Assembly (NCBI RefSeq): GCF_001949145.1
Contig: NW_019091538.1
Location: forward strand, 305,948-369,947
Direction: 5' to 3'
Length of the DNA stretch: 64,000 bases
Origin: Acanthaster planci
Taxonomy: Eukaryota; Echinodermata; Asteroidea; Valvatida; Acanthasteridae
Below the pieces are notes generated by a model. The model was not told the DNA's origin and made no database searches. It saw only the letters and a program-made list of their open reading frames with translations. The number at the start of each line of letters is the position of its first letter. The first letter of the stretch is position 1. Below are positions 13,001 through 23,721 of the stretch, piece after piece. A program made the translations under genes and the position numbers.

Positions 13001-14247
13001 GAAAAATGCTTTCAGTGCTTTTACTGGCATTTATGTAGCTGCATCTAAATCATACACAAAATGAAAGAATACGCAACTTTTTAAAACTATTAATCTAAAT
13101 CCCCCCATAAATGAAGAAATCTGTGTCCCCCCCACAAAAACCCTCAAAATATTGCCTACATTGCCAAACAGTTGATATGAATAATCAAACTTATAACTAA
13201 ACAATTACGTGATCTGAGTAGCCTTCAGGGAGTGTTTCATTCTCATCCGGTGGTGCCCAGCTCAGTCGGACCGACGTCTTAACATTACTGAATGTCTTGC
13301 GAGCAGCATTGTAAAAACAATACCTGAAAAAAGTCACAATGGTACCAGGTCAGCTAAAGTAGCAACCATAAACTACCTGTCACCACAAGATAAGCTTCAT
13401 GTTGGGCTTTTAAAGAATGACATATTTTTATTTCTGGATAACACAGAAAAACACACATTTCAGGTGGTTTGATAAAAAAAGCCAGTTGGTCCAAGCACAA
13501 CTATACATAAGACTAATGGGTTAGAGTGAACTTCATCTCAAAATAAAACAATCAATGAATACCCTTTCAAAATTTTGCATAACCGAAGTGTACTGTAAAA
13601 GTAATGGTTTTCGACTTGTAGTTCATTTTGCAGTGATTGGTTACATGTGGATGGGCAATTTTCACAGGAAAAGCGAGACTGAAACTGAGCCAGTCATTGA
13701 CACACTAGGTTTATGGAAAACAAAAAATCGTCATGTTTTATTTCAACAACAGAATTTAGACACAACATGACTCCATAACTGGAATCTTTTGTTTCTTCCT
13801 TGTTACCGTTGCTGTTGCTTATGTCTAAGTTCCTGGAGTTACATGTACACAATGATTTCATTGTCACAATTTAGCCTTTTCTATTCTTGTATAAAATATG
13901 TACCTCTTGTAGGCCTCTCTTCTTTAAAAAAAAATAACTGCATTGACATTTGTAGTCTTTCTGTTATAGAGCTCAATTTTCAGTGTATTTAACTGTGTTA
14001 TAACTTCCTTTAAAAGCACCCCACAACTAAGTTTTACTGAGCAACTGAAAAGCTCTCAATAAAAAATAAAAAGACACAGGTAAAGAGTTTGCCAATTTTA
14101 ATTAAACAACAAAAAGGAACTTGAGTGAATACCATTAAAAACATCAGCAGAAACGTTATCAAATACTTACGAAGCATAGGTGAGGATAAACGTGGCAAAG
14201 TGGTATTTGGTATAGCCACCACAACAGGTAGTAACTGTCCTCGTCAT
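4099..14247 (-). CDS. slc37a3: SLC37 family sugar-phosphate/MFS transporter, SLC37A3-like (14 coding exons, complete)
   Basis: Coding exons in transcript order: 14247-14171, 13323-13209, 11679-11549, 10438-10387, 9902-9757, 8636-8543, 8016-7932, 7665-7618, 6938-6823, 6195-6054, 5644-5543, 5239-5040, 4584-4519, 4185-4099. All junctions are AG/GT and in phase; they sum to 1461 nt (486 aa), close to the roughly 490-aa family length. Residues 32-41 (AARKTFSNVK) carry the Arg-Lys pair conserved in SLC37 proteins (Arg28 in SLC37A4). An MFS motif-A-like segment lies at about 102-113 (SGVLGDRLDLRK), with a second half-repeat copy near 340-351 (GGFISDHLGVR). The central loop is acidic (DDNDDDD, about 255-261). 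The late segment EALATVTGIIDGTGTMGAAVGQ-like is nearest SLC37A3 among paralogues. Family knowledge: 12-TM endomembrane transporters; human SLC37A3 is lysosomal and works with ATRAID. Start: the ATG at 14247 gives the short N-terminus typical of the family; an in-frame ATG at 14421 is less likely. SLC37A1/A2 remain possible alternatives. Confidence 0.93.
6531..6662. repeat. 33-bp minisatellite, four copies, in an SLC37A3 intron
   Basis: Four consecutive units beginning agtgaatattgatga at 6531, 6564, 6597 and 6630; the last is incomplete. Units differ at two or three positions. The period is a multiple of three, so both strands stay open across it (VNIDEQFAR-type repeats on plus). It sits between SLC37A3 exons 9 and 10 and is not part of the spliced frame. 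Confidence 0.9.
9041..9099. repeat. Short inverted repeat with TTAACCCT ends, intronic
   Basis: The 23-nt arms 9041-9063 (TTAACCCTTACC...) and 9077-9099 (...TAGGGTTAA) match at 21 of 23 positions around a 13-nt loop. It lies in the intron between SLC37A3 exons 5 and 6. The termini resemble telomere-like TTAGGGTTA, but no tandem array is present. Confidence 0.7.
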
Positions 14248-16007
14248 GTTTGACAACTGGCTGAAGCATGTAAACTTCAATTTAAATTGATTCCTTGTCA
14301 ACCACACAAACCCCGAGAGTCCAAGAACTGCTTCACTGCATATTGACCTCTTGGAACTTCCACATCCAATGCTGCTCAGTATCCCTGTTTGACTGTGTAC
14401 CGCTCCAGTTAACCGGTTCACCTGTTACTGATTGTGGGTTATAATTTAACTGAGTTGCACCTTGTTTGCTCCGTGCATATTGTTCCTGGCAATCAATATT
14501 TGCCAACATCCCACAGACAGTGTTGAATCATCACCCTCACTGGAGACGCACATATTGATTTCACAGATTTTTGAACTTGTACACACCGTGTGACAACTTC
14601 CAGTTTACTGATATCTTTTCAGGACAATAAGGGGAGCCCTCTGTTGACACTTTGACATGTTTGAAAAAAATGTGGCAGGCAAAACTGATGGTAAGGCATT
14701 ATTAGCTGAAATGTTTCTTCACATAATCAGTACTTGCCTTGCACAAGTATGTATGATTTTTAAACAGCCAGTAAATACATGTACATGTAAGTCTAGCAAA
14801 TGTTAATTTGAATGAAAAAAGGCACTGTTGTTGAGTGAATGCAACATCTTTCCTGGCACACGTGTAAATTTACTTATGTCATACAAACGAGGAAGGAAAT
14901 AAAAATCACTGGTCAATATTCATAAGACAGACTAAAGCTGTGATTTGAAAACATTCCAACTTTTTATTGGCCAAGATCCAGAAGACAATTTCATATGCCC
15001 TTCTTTCGACCCAATTTGCAAGATGTTTCTGATGTGTTTCTAAGTTTCCTTAATTTCTTTGTGTGTGTCATTTTCTTTGTTTATTGTTTTGTTTAGCAAT
15101 GAAAGGCAAGAGGAATAATCCACCATTTGACCACTTCAGACATCGCAGGATAATATATAGGCATCAACATTTCATGGCACGCTCTGTGTGCCCAACATTA
15201 TCAGTTTTTATTTGGGTAAGGAATAACCCGTGCAAGTGAAGCAAATGCAGTTGCCACCAGTGCTGTGGCATACCAGTTACATGTAATAAGAACAAAACGA
15301 ATAGGAGGGGAGACTGCCAATCATCAATACCAACTCGACAAGTCTGAATTGCGACCGTTGTTTTGCATAACAGCCCAAACTCCTCTGCGCCACTGTGTCT
15401 GTGACAGACATCTGACGATATGACTTCAGCATTTCAGGCACTAATCTTTCCAGTCAAAACAGAAGAGATTGGTTTGTTTTCATAGCAAATAAGCAGGCAT
15501 CACATGACAACAACATCTTATGTGGAGGTCAAATTCTCATCAGTTCGTGCACTACCGGTTAAGTTATTAGGTTGTGCTGAGAACATAATCTGAGTAAGTC
15601 TAAATATTCTACAACATAATGGTATTTGGTTTAACAAAAACCTTTTGTAATATTACTTATTTGAAGACCCTCTTACTGAGTGCGAGGACCTCTCACAGTA
15701 TCAATTAGGGCACTGTAACAAAGATCTCATTAAATATTCCTCTGGTACTGAGAAACAAATTCTGTTGATATGCATACACTCTGTCAAATACTTACACAAT
15801 GACAAGACACGGTTTGTGAAATTTAAGAGATAGTATTTATGATATGAAGAAGAAACTACATGTAGCAGTTTCAGGGCTTTGAAAAATTGGAATAAAAACT
15901 ACAAAAAGTACACTTCAACCTGAATACTTTCACAGGGTGTATTGCAATCCCTCTAAAAAGATCTCAGAGTAACTTACATATCCTGCGCATCAGATAAATA
16001 GCACTGG
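14248..16007. other. Region between fam185a and the SLC37A3-like gene
   Basis: 1.76 kb holding the 3' end of fam185a and the 5' UTR/promoter of the SLC37A3-like gene, both minus strand. No TATA box or further exon could be assigned. Confidence 0.5.
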
Positions 16008-19000
16008 TTACTTTTCCAGTTGGAGTGAATCTAACCATGACTGGACAGAGAGTGTTATGGTACCATGCTGAGTGACAGCTGTTAATGAGGAGTCCTGACC
16101 ACCATTCGACGCCCCTGCAAGACACACAGAAACAAAGGTCAATGCCAACTGTAGCTGATTTTCCAAAGATGCACTTGCATCAGGGAGATGCCAGTTTTAA
16201 TCATTGGTTTTCACCCTTCCAGCCACGTATGTTCATAACCTTGTATGTCCAGTGTTGTCCAAGAGCTCATGAAAGGTTTTTATTTGCGAGCCCTCGGAAA
16301 ACAGTGAGCACGCAGTGTAATGAATGCAAGTCAGTAAACCCATAATTACAAAAAAATTTACATGATCTGTGATCGATGACTACCATTTTTATCTATAAAA
16401 CTAATTTAGTATATTTTAAATATGAAGCAGGATCCTGCAGAAAAGACTTAAGGCCATTTTGTCATTAATTTTTATTTTAGTTTATACGAGTAAGAGTGAA
16501 CCAAGCTTTTTACTTCTGATGCATCACTCAGTTTGGCATCCTGATGTCAGAGGTTATCTGGGTGTAACATATTGAGACATCTAAATGATTGACACTGTGC
16601 AAAATTCTTTTAAGGGCCATGAACTTAGAAGGGGCTGTGTTAACCTGTTACTCATTTTGTCAGTTTGAGTTTCATGTGTACATATATGTCTTTCCAGGGA
16701 AAGACATATATGTTTATTCCAGGGAGTCATGGAAGCACGTTAATGAATTTCGTCAGGAGATTGCATCAAAAAAGATTCAACACAACTCAAATGAACAAAT
16801 TATGTCCTAGTTTTGTCACTTTTTAAGCCAAGCCAAACAAGACAACCAGGATCCTGTGTGATCCTGGCAGGATCCTGGCACCTATTGAAAAGAGGTCAGC
16901 ATTGCACTGAGCCAGGTTCGTGAACAAAAGAAAGTTATATAACACCGCACAATCTGGGCTCTTTTTACAAGGCTGCAGGCCTGGCTGAAATACTCAGGCA
17001 TCAACAGATTTTGTCTGTCAGGCTAGAGTGGCCACCAGACAGTCCTTCGTTTGGATGTAAGTGTCCAGTAAATGAAGAGAGGAATTTTTAAAGAATTCTA
17101 AAAACAGAAAAAAATGATAAATATCCCACCCTAGCATCGTCAACATTGATAACTGCCACCAGCAGCAAGTGGTTAACTACACGTAATTCTCACACTTTTA
17201 CCTCACATTTTGAAATTAATTGTAAAGCAGTGTTCATCTTCTGAGCTATTGTTTTAGGCTTTTGTTTTTTACACTTGACCTTTTTTCCTACCTCTCTTGG
17301 TCCTCGTGTCCAGTTTGGCGTGTCCATCTTCTACCTCTGGAGTGAAATTAGCAGTCAACTCCTTGGAGAGCTCAATCTTCTCAGATGCTTGAAGATGAAA
17401 CTTGGAATGAACATCGGAGGAAGTCTTGATGGAAATATCCCCTGAAGGCAGTCCAAGAAAAGGCAAATGCGGTGACCAGAAAAGGAAGCCAAAATGTCTC
17501 AACCATGACAGGGACTTCTTCATTCATAAAATAAGTTTCTTTCTCGATGCATGGAACAACTAAAGGAAATTTGCAAAAAATAAACAGACAAAAAATAAGA
17601 CCAGACAATCAAGGAAGGAAAACAATTTATAAAACTTAACTCGCCTGGAACATTCATATAAAAACCAATCAGTGCATAAGCAAATAAGACAAATAGAAAA
17701 ACTTGTACATGTACATATCGCTGCTGCCTTCTGTCCACACTAGTCACCTTTTTTCTGAATATTAAATCACAGTTTCAAAGATATTATTGATGTACATGTG
17801 TTTACCTTGTCTGCAAACAATATCTACGTCCTTATGTTGGGCAAGGTAGACTGACACATCACCCCTGTCAACATCTGCCTTCAGAGATCCATCTATACTC
17901 CCTAAAATATATACACACAAACAAAATTCCCTGACTGAAAAAAATGGAACATCTATGGGGAGGATTTGATACGAGACAGTTGCTCAGGGTGGGTGAATGG
18001 ATATACATGCATAAGGGAGGTTAAAGATGAAACGCTCTGAACAATTATTAATTACAAAGGAGAAAGTAGCTTTTGAGGCAGGAAACAGTTCTACCCAGTC
18101 ATTTCTTTTTCCTTTCAGGGGTTGAGAAGAAAGCTGATAGGCCTCTTGATGCAGCCATCCATCTGCAAACAGTTAGCCTGGCATCACTCTCCCAACCAAG
18201 CCCTCAAGTCTGCAAAAGCCCCACTGATTTGGTCTCTAAAAAAACTTTCCCATTCCCATAAAACTCGGGAAATCTTCAAATTCACTGTTCAAAAAACCTC
18301 CTCCCATCAACAATGTGTGATTTTATGTGATGGACGCACATTGAAAATGGCAGACAACTGTTTCTGACAGACTAATTTTGCACCGGAAGTTCAAAACTCA
18401 AGAGCAGTATAAGTTGGCAAATTGAATTATGTACCCAATATGAGACAGTTCCAATCTTTGCATCTATTCTTGTACACACTCACTATGACAGTTTATTCCA
18501 ACTTCTGCTTGAAAGAAGGATTCAATATTTCTGTTTTGGTTTCCAATGCACAGGAGAGATCACCGACGCCCAACACAGCCACTCTCTTACCTATTTTCAC
18601 ATTTCCTTCTTTGCAAGCAACTGTGACATCTCCATGAAGGTTGCCAAGATTAACAGTCCCACTTAGTGATCTAAATGAGGACTTCCTGGCATAAACATCT
18701 TTGACCAGGACTGACCCTGAACCTGCACTGACGGAGATATCCTGACCTTGTAGTCTGTCTGAAGTCACAGTCTGTATAGAGTGAGAGAAAAAAAAGATGA
18801 AAGGGAGCATTGTTGTTGACTGGAAATCAATACAAACTGAAAGAAAGACGAGACCTGAAGCTTCAGAATTTAATTTTTTGCAAGGGCTTCAGAATCTCGC
18901 TACAGTAAAATCTGGAGTCCCTATCCTACATCTATGATCTATACCTGTGTGTTGCCTCTGGGACATTAATAAATTGTCAACTCTTAATTAGGTTCCCTGT

Positions 19001-21922
19001 GTTTTTTGCACTTGTGTTTTTAGTGCTAAAGTTTAAGGTCTCAACTTCAAGATAATTAAAACACTTGCACATTAACTTGTGAGTCAACTTCGATTCAAAA
19101 TATAGTGTTAGTCTCATGAGTGTGATGTTTGACAAATCAATACTGCATTTAATGAAAGAAAACTTGTAACTACACATTTATGTTTTTATGTTTATGTTTA
19201 TATTCACTGCATTTAATACTTAACCATCCCATCACATATGTTGCATATAGTGATGATACGTGTACATGTAATTTAAAGAATATATTTTTTATCGATGTTT
19301 CATTTGAATCTTCTCCTTTTAGGCTACATTCCCTGAATTTTTAAATGTACATATATATATATTTATTGTAATGTATTTCAATTTCTAGTTTTTGTACCTT
19401 TCCTGTAAGTGGCAATTTTCTTGCTGTTGGAAACGGTTACTAAATAAATAAATAAGAACTTGGCCTGCCATTAACAAGGGTTGAATTGACCAAAGTATAA
19501 ACCCTTGTTTTATTGCAACATCCAAAACACCAACATCCAAGAAGTATATACGTGTACACTGTACATATATTTGTATTATGATGTATCTGCCCTGAGCAGA
19601 AGCACCCCCTCATCATATTGAAAGAGCCATGTTAAGAGGGAGTATTCATTTTGGTGGTAACCATGTGACTGCAAGGCTTGCATTTTCGTAGTCGTTCGTG
19701 ACCCAGCGATGCGCAGTAACAAAGGGGCCTTCATTGCTAGGAAAACTGCACCCTCATTTGGTCCAGCTCGGAGCCCATACTGACATATACTTACTCCAGA
19801 GTCTCCGGTTGCTATGGAAATGTTACCCTGCAACATTTTCAAACAGTTAACATCTCCACATGTACTCCTTAGCGACACTGCATCTGACTGTCAAGAGAAA
19901 CATGTAGACATTTCAACACCAAAAACATGCGTAATTTTCCACATTTCTCGCATTATCTACATGTACATGTACTTACTACCTTATAAAGTTACAAGTAGAG
20001 ACAGACCTGTGACCAAAACTAGTTTGATATTATTCTACCTGACACACTGATAAAACCCTTTAACCTTTACACTGGCAATTGTACAATGTAGTTGTTGCCA
20101 AAAACTTCATTTAAACAAAACTTCAAAGTCATTCATTAAAATCATTCTAAAATAAACTTTTGACTTTACTTTTTTTTCTAAGGCAGTTCTTTGGACTGGA
20201 AATACAAGGATATCTGCTGACACAAACCTTCAATTTCTTGGTGACTATATCCCCTTTGTCTGTCTGTACATCACAGCTTTGATTTTCTAGTTGCTCTATG
20301 GTAACAGATGCCTCATTGGTTGTCACTGCATTTACATCTACCGTGAGAAAAAGAAAATAAAAGCTACCATGAAAATTGAAGATTTTAAAACAATAATGAA
20401 CGTCCCCATTTCAACCTGGTCTAATGCAAATTTATTACCCCTATCTTGATGACTTGATTACTTTACAAATGAGTTTGATTGAACTGAGCATGCTCTGTGA
20501 GTAAGGCCACACTGTCCCAGTTTACACTGAACAGGTTCACTAAAGATGGTTCAACTGCATCGAAGCTTTCCACACAAGGCAGTTACATGTACATACAGCG
20601 TGTACATGTATGCTTGCTGTTTAACTTCTTCACTAAACTGGCAACCTTTAGAGCCTTTTTGTGTTTATTTTGGAAGTCACAAATTATTAACGGGTAGTCC
20701 TTCAAATTCACCACAGTGCCACATTTTGTGATAGGCTTCCTACTGGAGAAACACTGAGATTTTGGAACGACAATAATATTCCTCAGATACGGCCCTGTAT
20801 ACAAATGTGGATTTATGAGCATTTGAAGGCAAGTCCAATTACATACATGTACAAGGGCAGATAACGAGCAAAGTTTTCAAGACATCAAAAATGTTTGGGG
20901 TGGGGGCCGTCGTGGGGGGGGGGAAGTGGATTTGTTTTTACGTAGAGTGACCTTTATGGCCTTCCTCAGGGGCGAGGCAACATTTTGGAGCTTTTTACAC
21001 ACTTTAGGGGGAAAAAAGGAATAGAAATAGACCCCAAAAATGGCTTTCATTGTCCAAAGAAAAAAAACTTGTTCTGCTTGCGAGGGGGCATGGCCCCACT
21101 CACCCCCCCCCGATCAATCAGCCCTTGATTACGTACTACGTAGTACATGTACGTTCAGGTGTAGGCCTACAAGTAGTTGCAGCCTTCCATTTACAAAGAA
21201 TAAATGTACAAGATGCTGTCTTTGGGGTGAGGCTTACCATATGACATTGGAATTTCAACTAGCCACAAGTAATCATTTTGATCTGCCTCCTCATTTGTCA
21301 TCCCAGAATCACCAACTTTTTCAACAGCATCTCCAGTCACATGGATCACACCATCCTGGTATTGGACACTGCACTGAACATATCTCTCCAACAAACTGTC
21401 AGCATCACCCTCTTTCAGCATCCTGTCCAGTTCATCTCCCGGCTTCCATGGGTTCCTGGTATGGAGAAGCAAATGGACGAAGGCCCTGTCTGCTGCAGGG
21501 TAGTCGTGGGGGTTTGTGGGCGTGACTCTGGCCGACAGGGAAGTGTCCAAAGAAACACATCCAAATGGTTCAACAGTGAAGGCCCAGGAACGTAATTTGA
21601 CGAGATGAAAATCAGAAATTGTTTCTCCAGTTGGCTGCTCATCATCCACTCTACTCCTTGCTGGATTTTCAGTGTCAGCTGTACTTGCTAATCTTGCCCC
21701 AGTACAAGGGATACTTTTGGTCCTTAATATGGTGTAGCCATCGTAACCTCCTCCTTGCATGAGACCAAGGGCAGCAGTGTTGCTGGGAAAATGACACGAT
21801 CGAACTTCAAAGACTGCACTAAACATTATCTTGTTTGGCACCAATAATCGTTTTTGAAATGTTAGATTGTGAATCCCTCTTATTATAAGGGATTGAAATG
21901 ACGACCGAGCAAAAAGCAACAT
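16008..21922 (-). CDS. fam185a: FAM185A homologue, DUF4097-type beta-repeat protein (7 coding exons, complete)
   Basis: Exons in transcript order: 21922-21238, 20337-20228, 19887-19795, 18771-18591, 17901-17806, 17441-17292, 16114-16008. They sum to 1422 nt (473 aa) and keep phase across all AG/GT junctions; stop is TAA at 16008-16010. The N-terminus (MLLFARSSFQSLIIRG) is basic, hydroxylated and free of acidic residues, like a mitochondrial presequence (inference). A globular N-terminal part contains WAFTVEPFGCVSL. From about residue 229 there are short repeated strands of the G-x-[VI]-x-[VL] type, such as SGTVNLGNLHGDVTVACKEG and GSLKADVDRGDVSVYLAQH, expected for the DUF4097 parallel beta-helix fold seen in vertebrate FAM185A. 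The last exon ends with GTITLSVQSWLDSLQLEK, matching the family's C-terminal Ser-Trp-aromatic-Ser-Leu ending. The human protein is about 390 aa, so the extra length is N-terminal. Molecular function is not established. It lies head-to-tail with the SLC37A3-like gene, 1.76 kb upstream. Confidence 0.91.
16680..16713. repeat. Perfect 16-bp-arm palindrome in the last fam185a intron
   Basis: ACATATATGTCTTTCC is followed after two bases by its exact reverse complement. It would form a tight hairpin in either strand. No associated gene signal. Confidence 0.85.
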
Positions 21923-23721
21923 ATTGAGAAAAAAACTTTATGATACTACTTTTCTCTCTTCAAAGTATTTTGAAAAATCCCGCGAACTTCAACTTTTTAT
22001 CACCTCAACGCGTGAAGCACGCATTGCAGCATACACAAGTACATGTACATGTACATGTACTGTACACATTGCATATTGACAGACTGCGCACGATTCGACT
22101 TGTTTCGGTTTTTTCTGATGCATATCAAACACCGCCCCCTGTCGTCGATCTGAAATGCGATTGCCTATGGTCACATGACGGCAGCAAAATCGATACTGCT
22201 ACTTGTCGACTAATATTCGTCAGGTTCTTGGTCCATATTGATGAGCTGCGTTTACATCATGTAACCATAACGAAGTCTGTTCTCCAGTGCCAGGTTTTTA
22301 ATGGGAAAATATTTTGATCCAAGGAAAATGATTTTGTTGTGCAAAAATTCAAGCATATTTTCGGTGATAAGATGTCAGATGAAATCGAGAAAGAATACTC
22401 GAATAGTATACAGCGATGTTTCGGTATCTTTAGAATCGATTTATATATGGCTGTTGTTTTGTACTGTGTACATGTACTGTACATGTACATTGGGGGGAGT
22501 GATGTGGGTCAGCCCGATTTATGTTTGTACGTGTGCGTGATATAGGCCCTACACTTCAGGAATTACCGGAGAATGTGGGAAAGCATTAAATTTTTAGTAG
22601 TTTTTATTGCAGTCATTGTACAGTAACAGAAGTTAAACAACCACCAAAAAAAGGTAAGGCATTGCTTCGTATCCAGCCTATATCTTTTCGTACATCTTGA
22701 TCAGCAAAAAAGATTGGATGTTGTTGTAGGCCGGCTAGTCATATCATGGAGGTATGGTCATATCATCAGTTGGTCATTTTTGTTCACTGTCTCGGCCTAC
22801 CTCCATGGTTTGTGTCATTCACCACATCCACCAGGCACGTCATTGTCAGTGACCATTTTCTCTCTTCCCTTTTCATGTTTTTTGTCCTATCATGTCTACC
22901 TTCATGACCTTCTGAACCACTGAAATAACTCTGCAAAAAATAATTTTTGTACACAATGAAATGTAACATAACCCCCTGCGTACGACGTCACGTGAGAGGG
23001 CATTTCTTTCTTCCTCAAGGACAGGCTCGAGTAAACCTTTTGTGCATTCATTGTCATTAAATCTTAACAACAAAACATGGCCTATGGGATAGGGAGGGCA
23101 CTCCATCATGTCCATACTGGCCCCTGGGCAATGTTTATTGGCACCTCTACATTTTTGATATTCAAAGTCACAATGGAATTTTTAGAAATTAACGCAGACC
23201 TCGGGCCTATGCTAAGAAGTGTCCACATCTTAAGTTTAAATTACAAGCCCTACCTGGTACTGACATATATAGACCTACATGTACAGTCTGGAAGGAACAT
23301 AGGCCTAAATAAGATTAAGTAGATCCCATTAATTTTCCTGAATGCCTGCCATTTGTAATGCTTTTTTTACTACAAAATGAGAGATCTGGTCAGTTGAATA
23401 AAATTAACAGAAGCAATGGGCATGACAGAAATTAACATTGCATGGACTGTCTGGACTCGTCATGAAAGATTGGTTTATGTTGTCTATGTAACTAGAGGTG
23501 GTTTTATCTCACAAAAATGCATATTTTGAAGTTTTACTTAATTTTTTTCAGAAGGTATATTGAAATTTGAAATTGAAACTGAAATGAAGATTTGGAAAAA
23601 CTCCTTGCTGTGAAGTTTAACTCTTTGGGCTATTGTTGTGTACACAGTGTAAATACAGGCAGACGAATTGCACTTACCAAGAAATTGAGAACAGGGAACT
23701 GCCCCCTGTGGGATTGTCAAG
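21923..23721. promoter_or_regulatory. Divergent intergenic region between fam185a and washc1
   Basis: The two start codons point away from each other with 1.8 kb between, so both promoters must lie here. Visible content: a TACATGTA tract (about 22039-22066) and a possible washc1 5' UTR acceptor at 23550-23551. No core promoter element is certain. Confidence 0.45.

Noticed and set aside
19310-19460. Possible retroposon 3' end with a (TAAA)n-like tail
   Set aside because: The tail at about 19441-19456 is suggestive, but no upstream body or target duplication could be identified.
21040-21525. 161-codon plus-strand frame
   Set aside because: Antisense to the first coding exon of fam185a, which has family-level sequence similarity and correct splicing.
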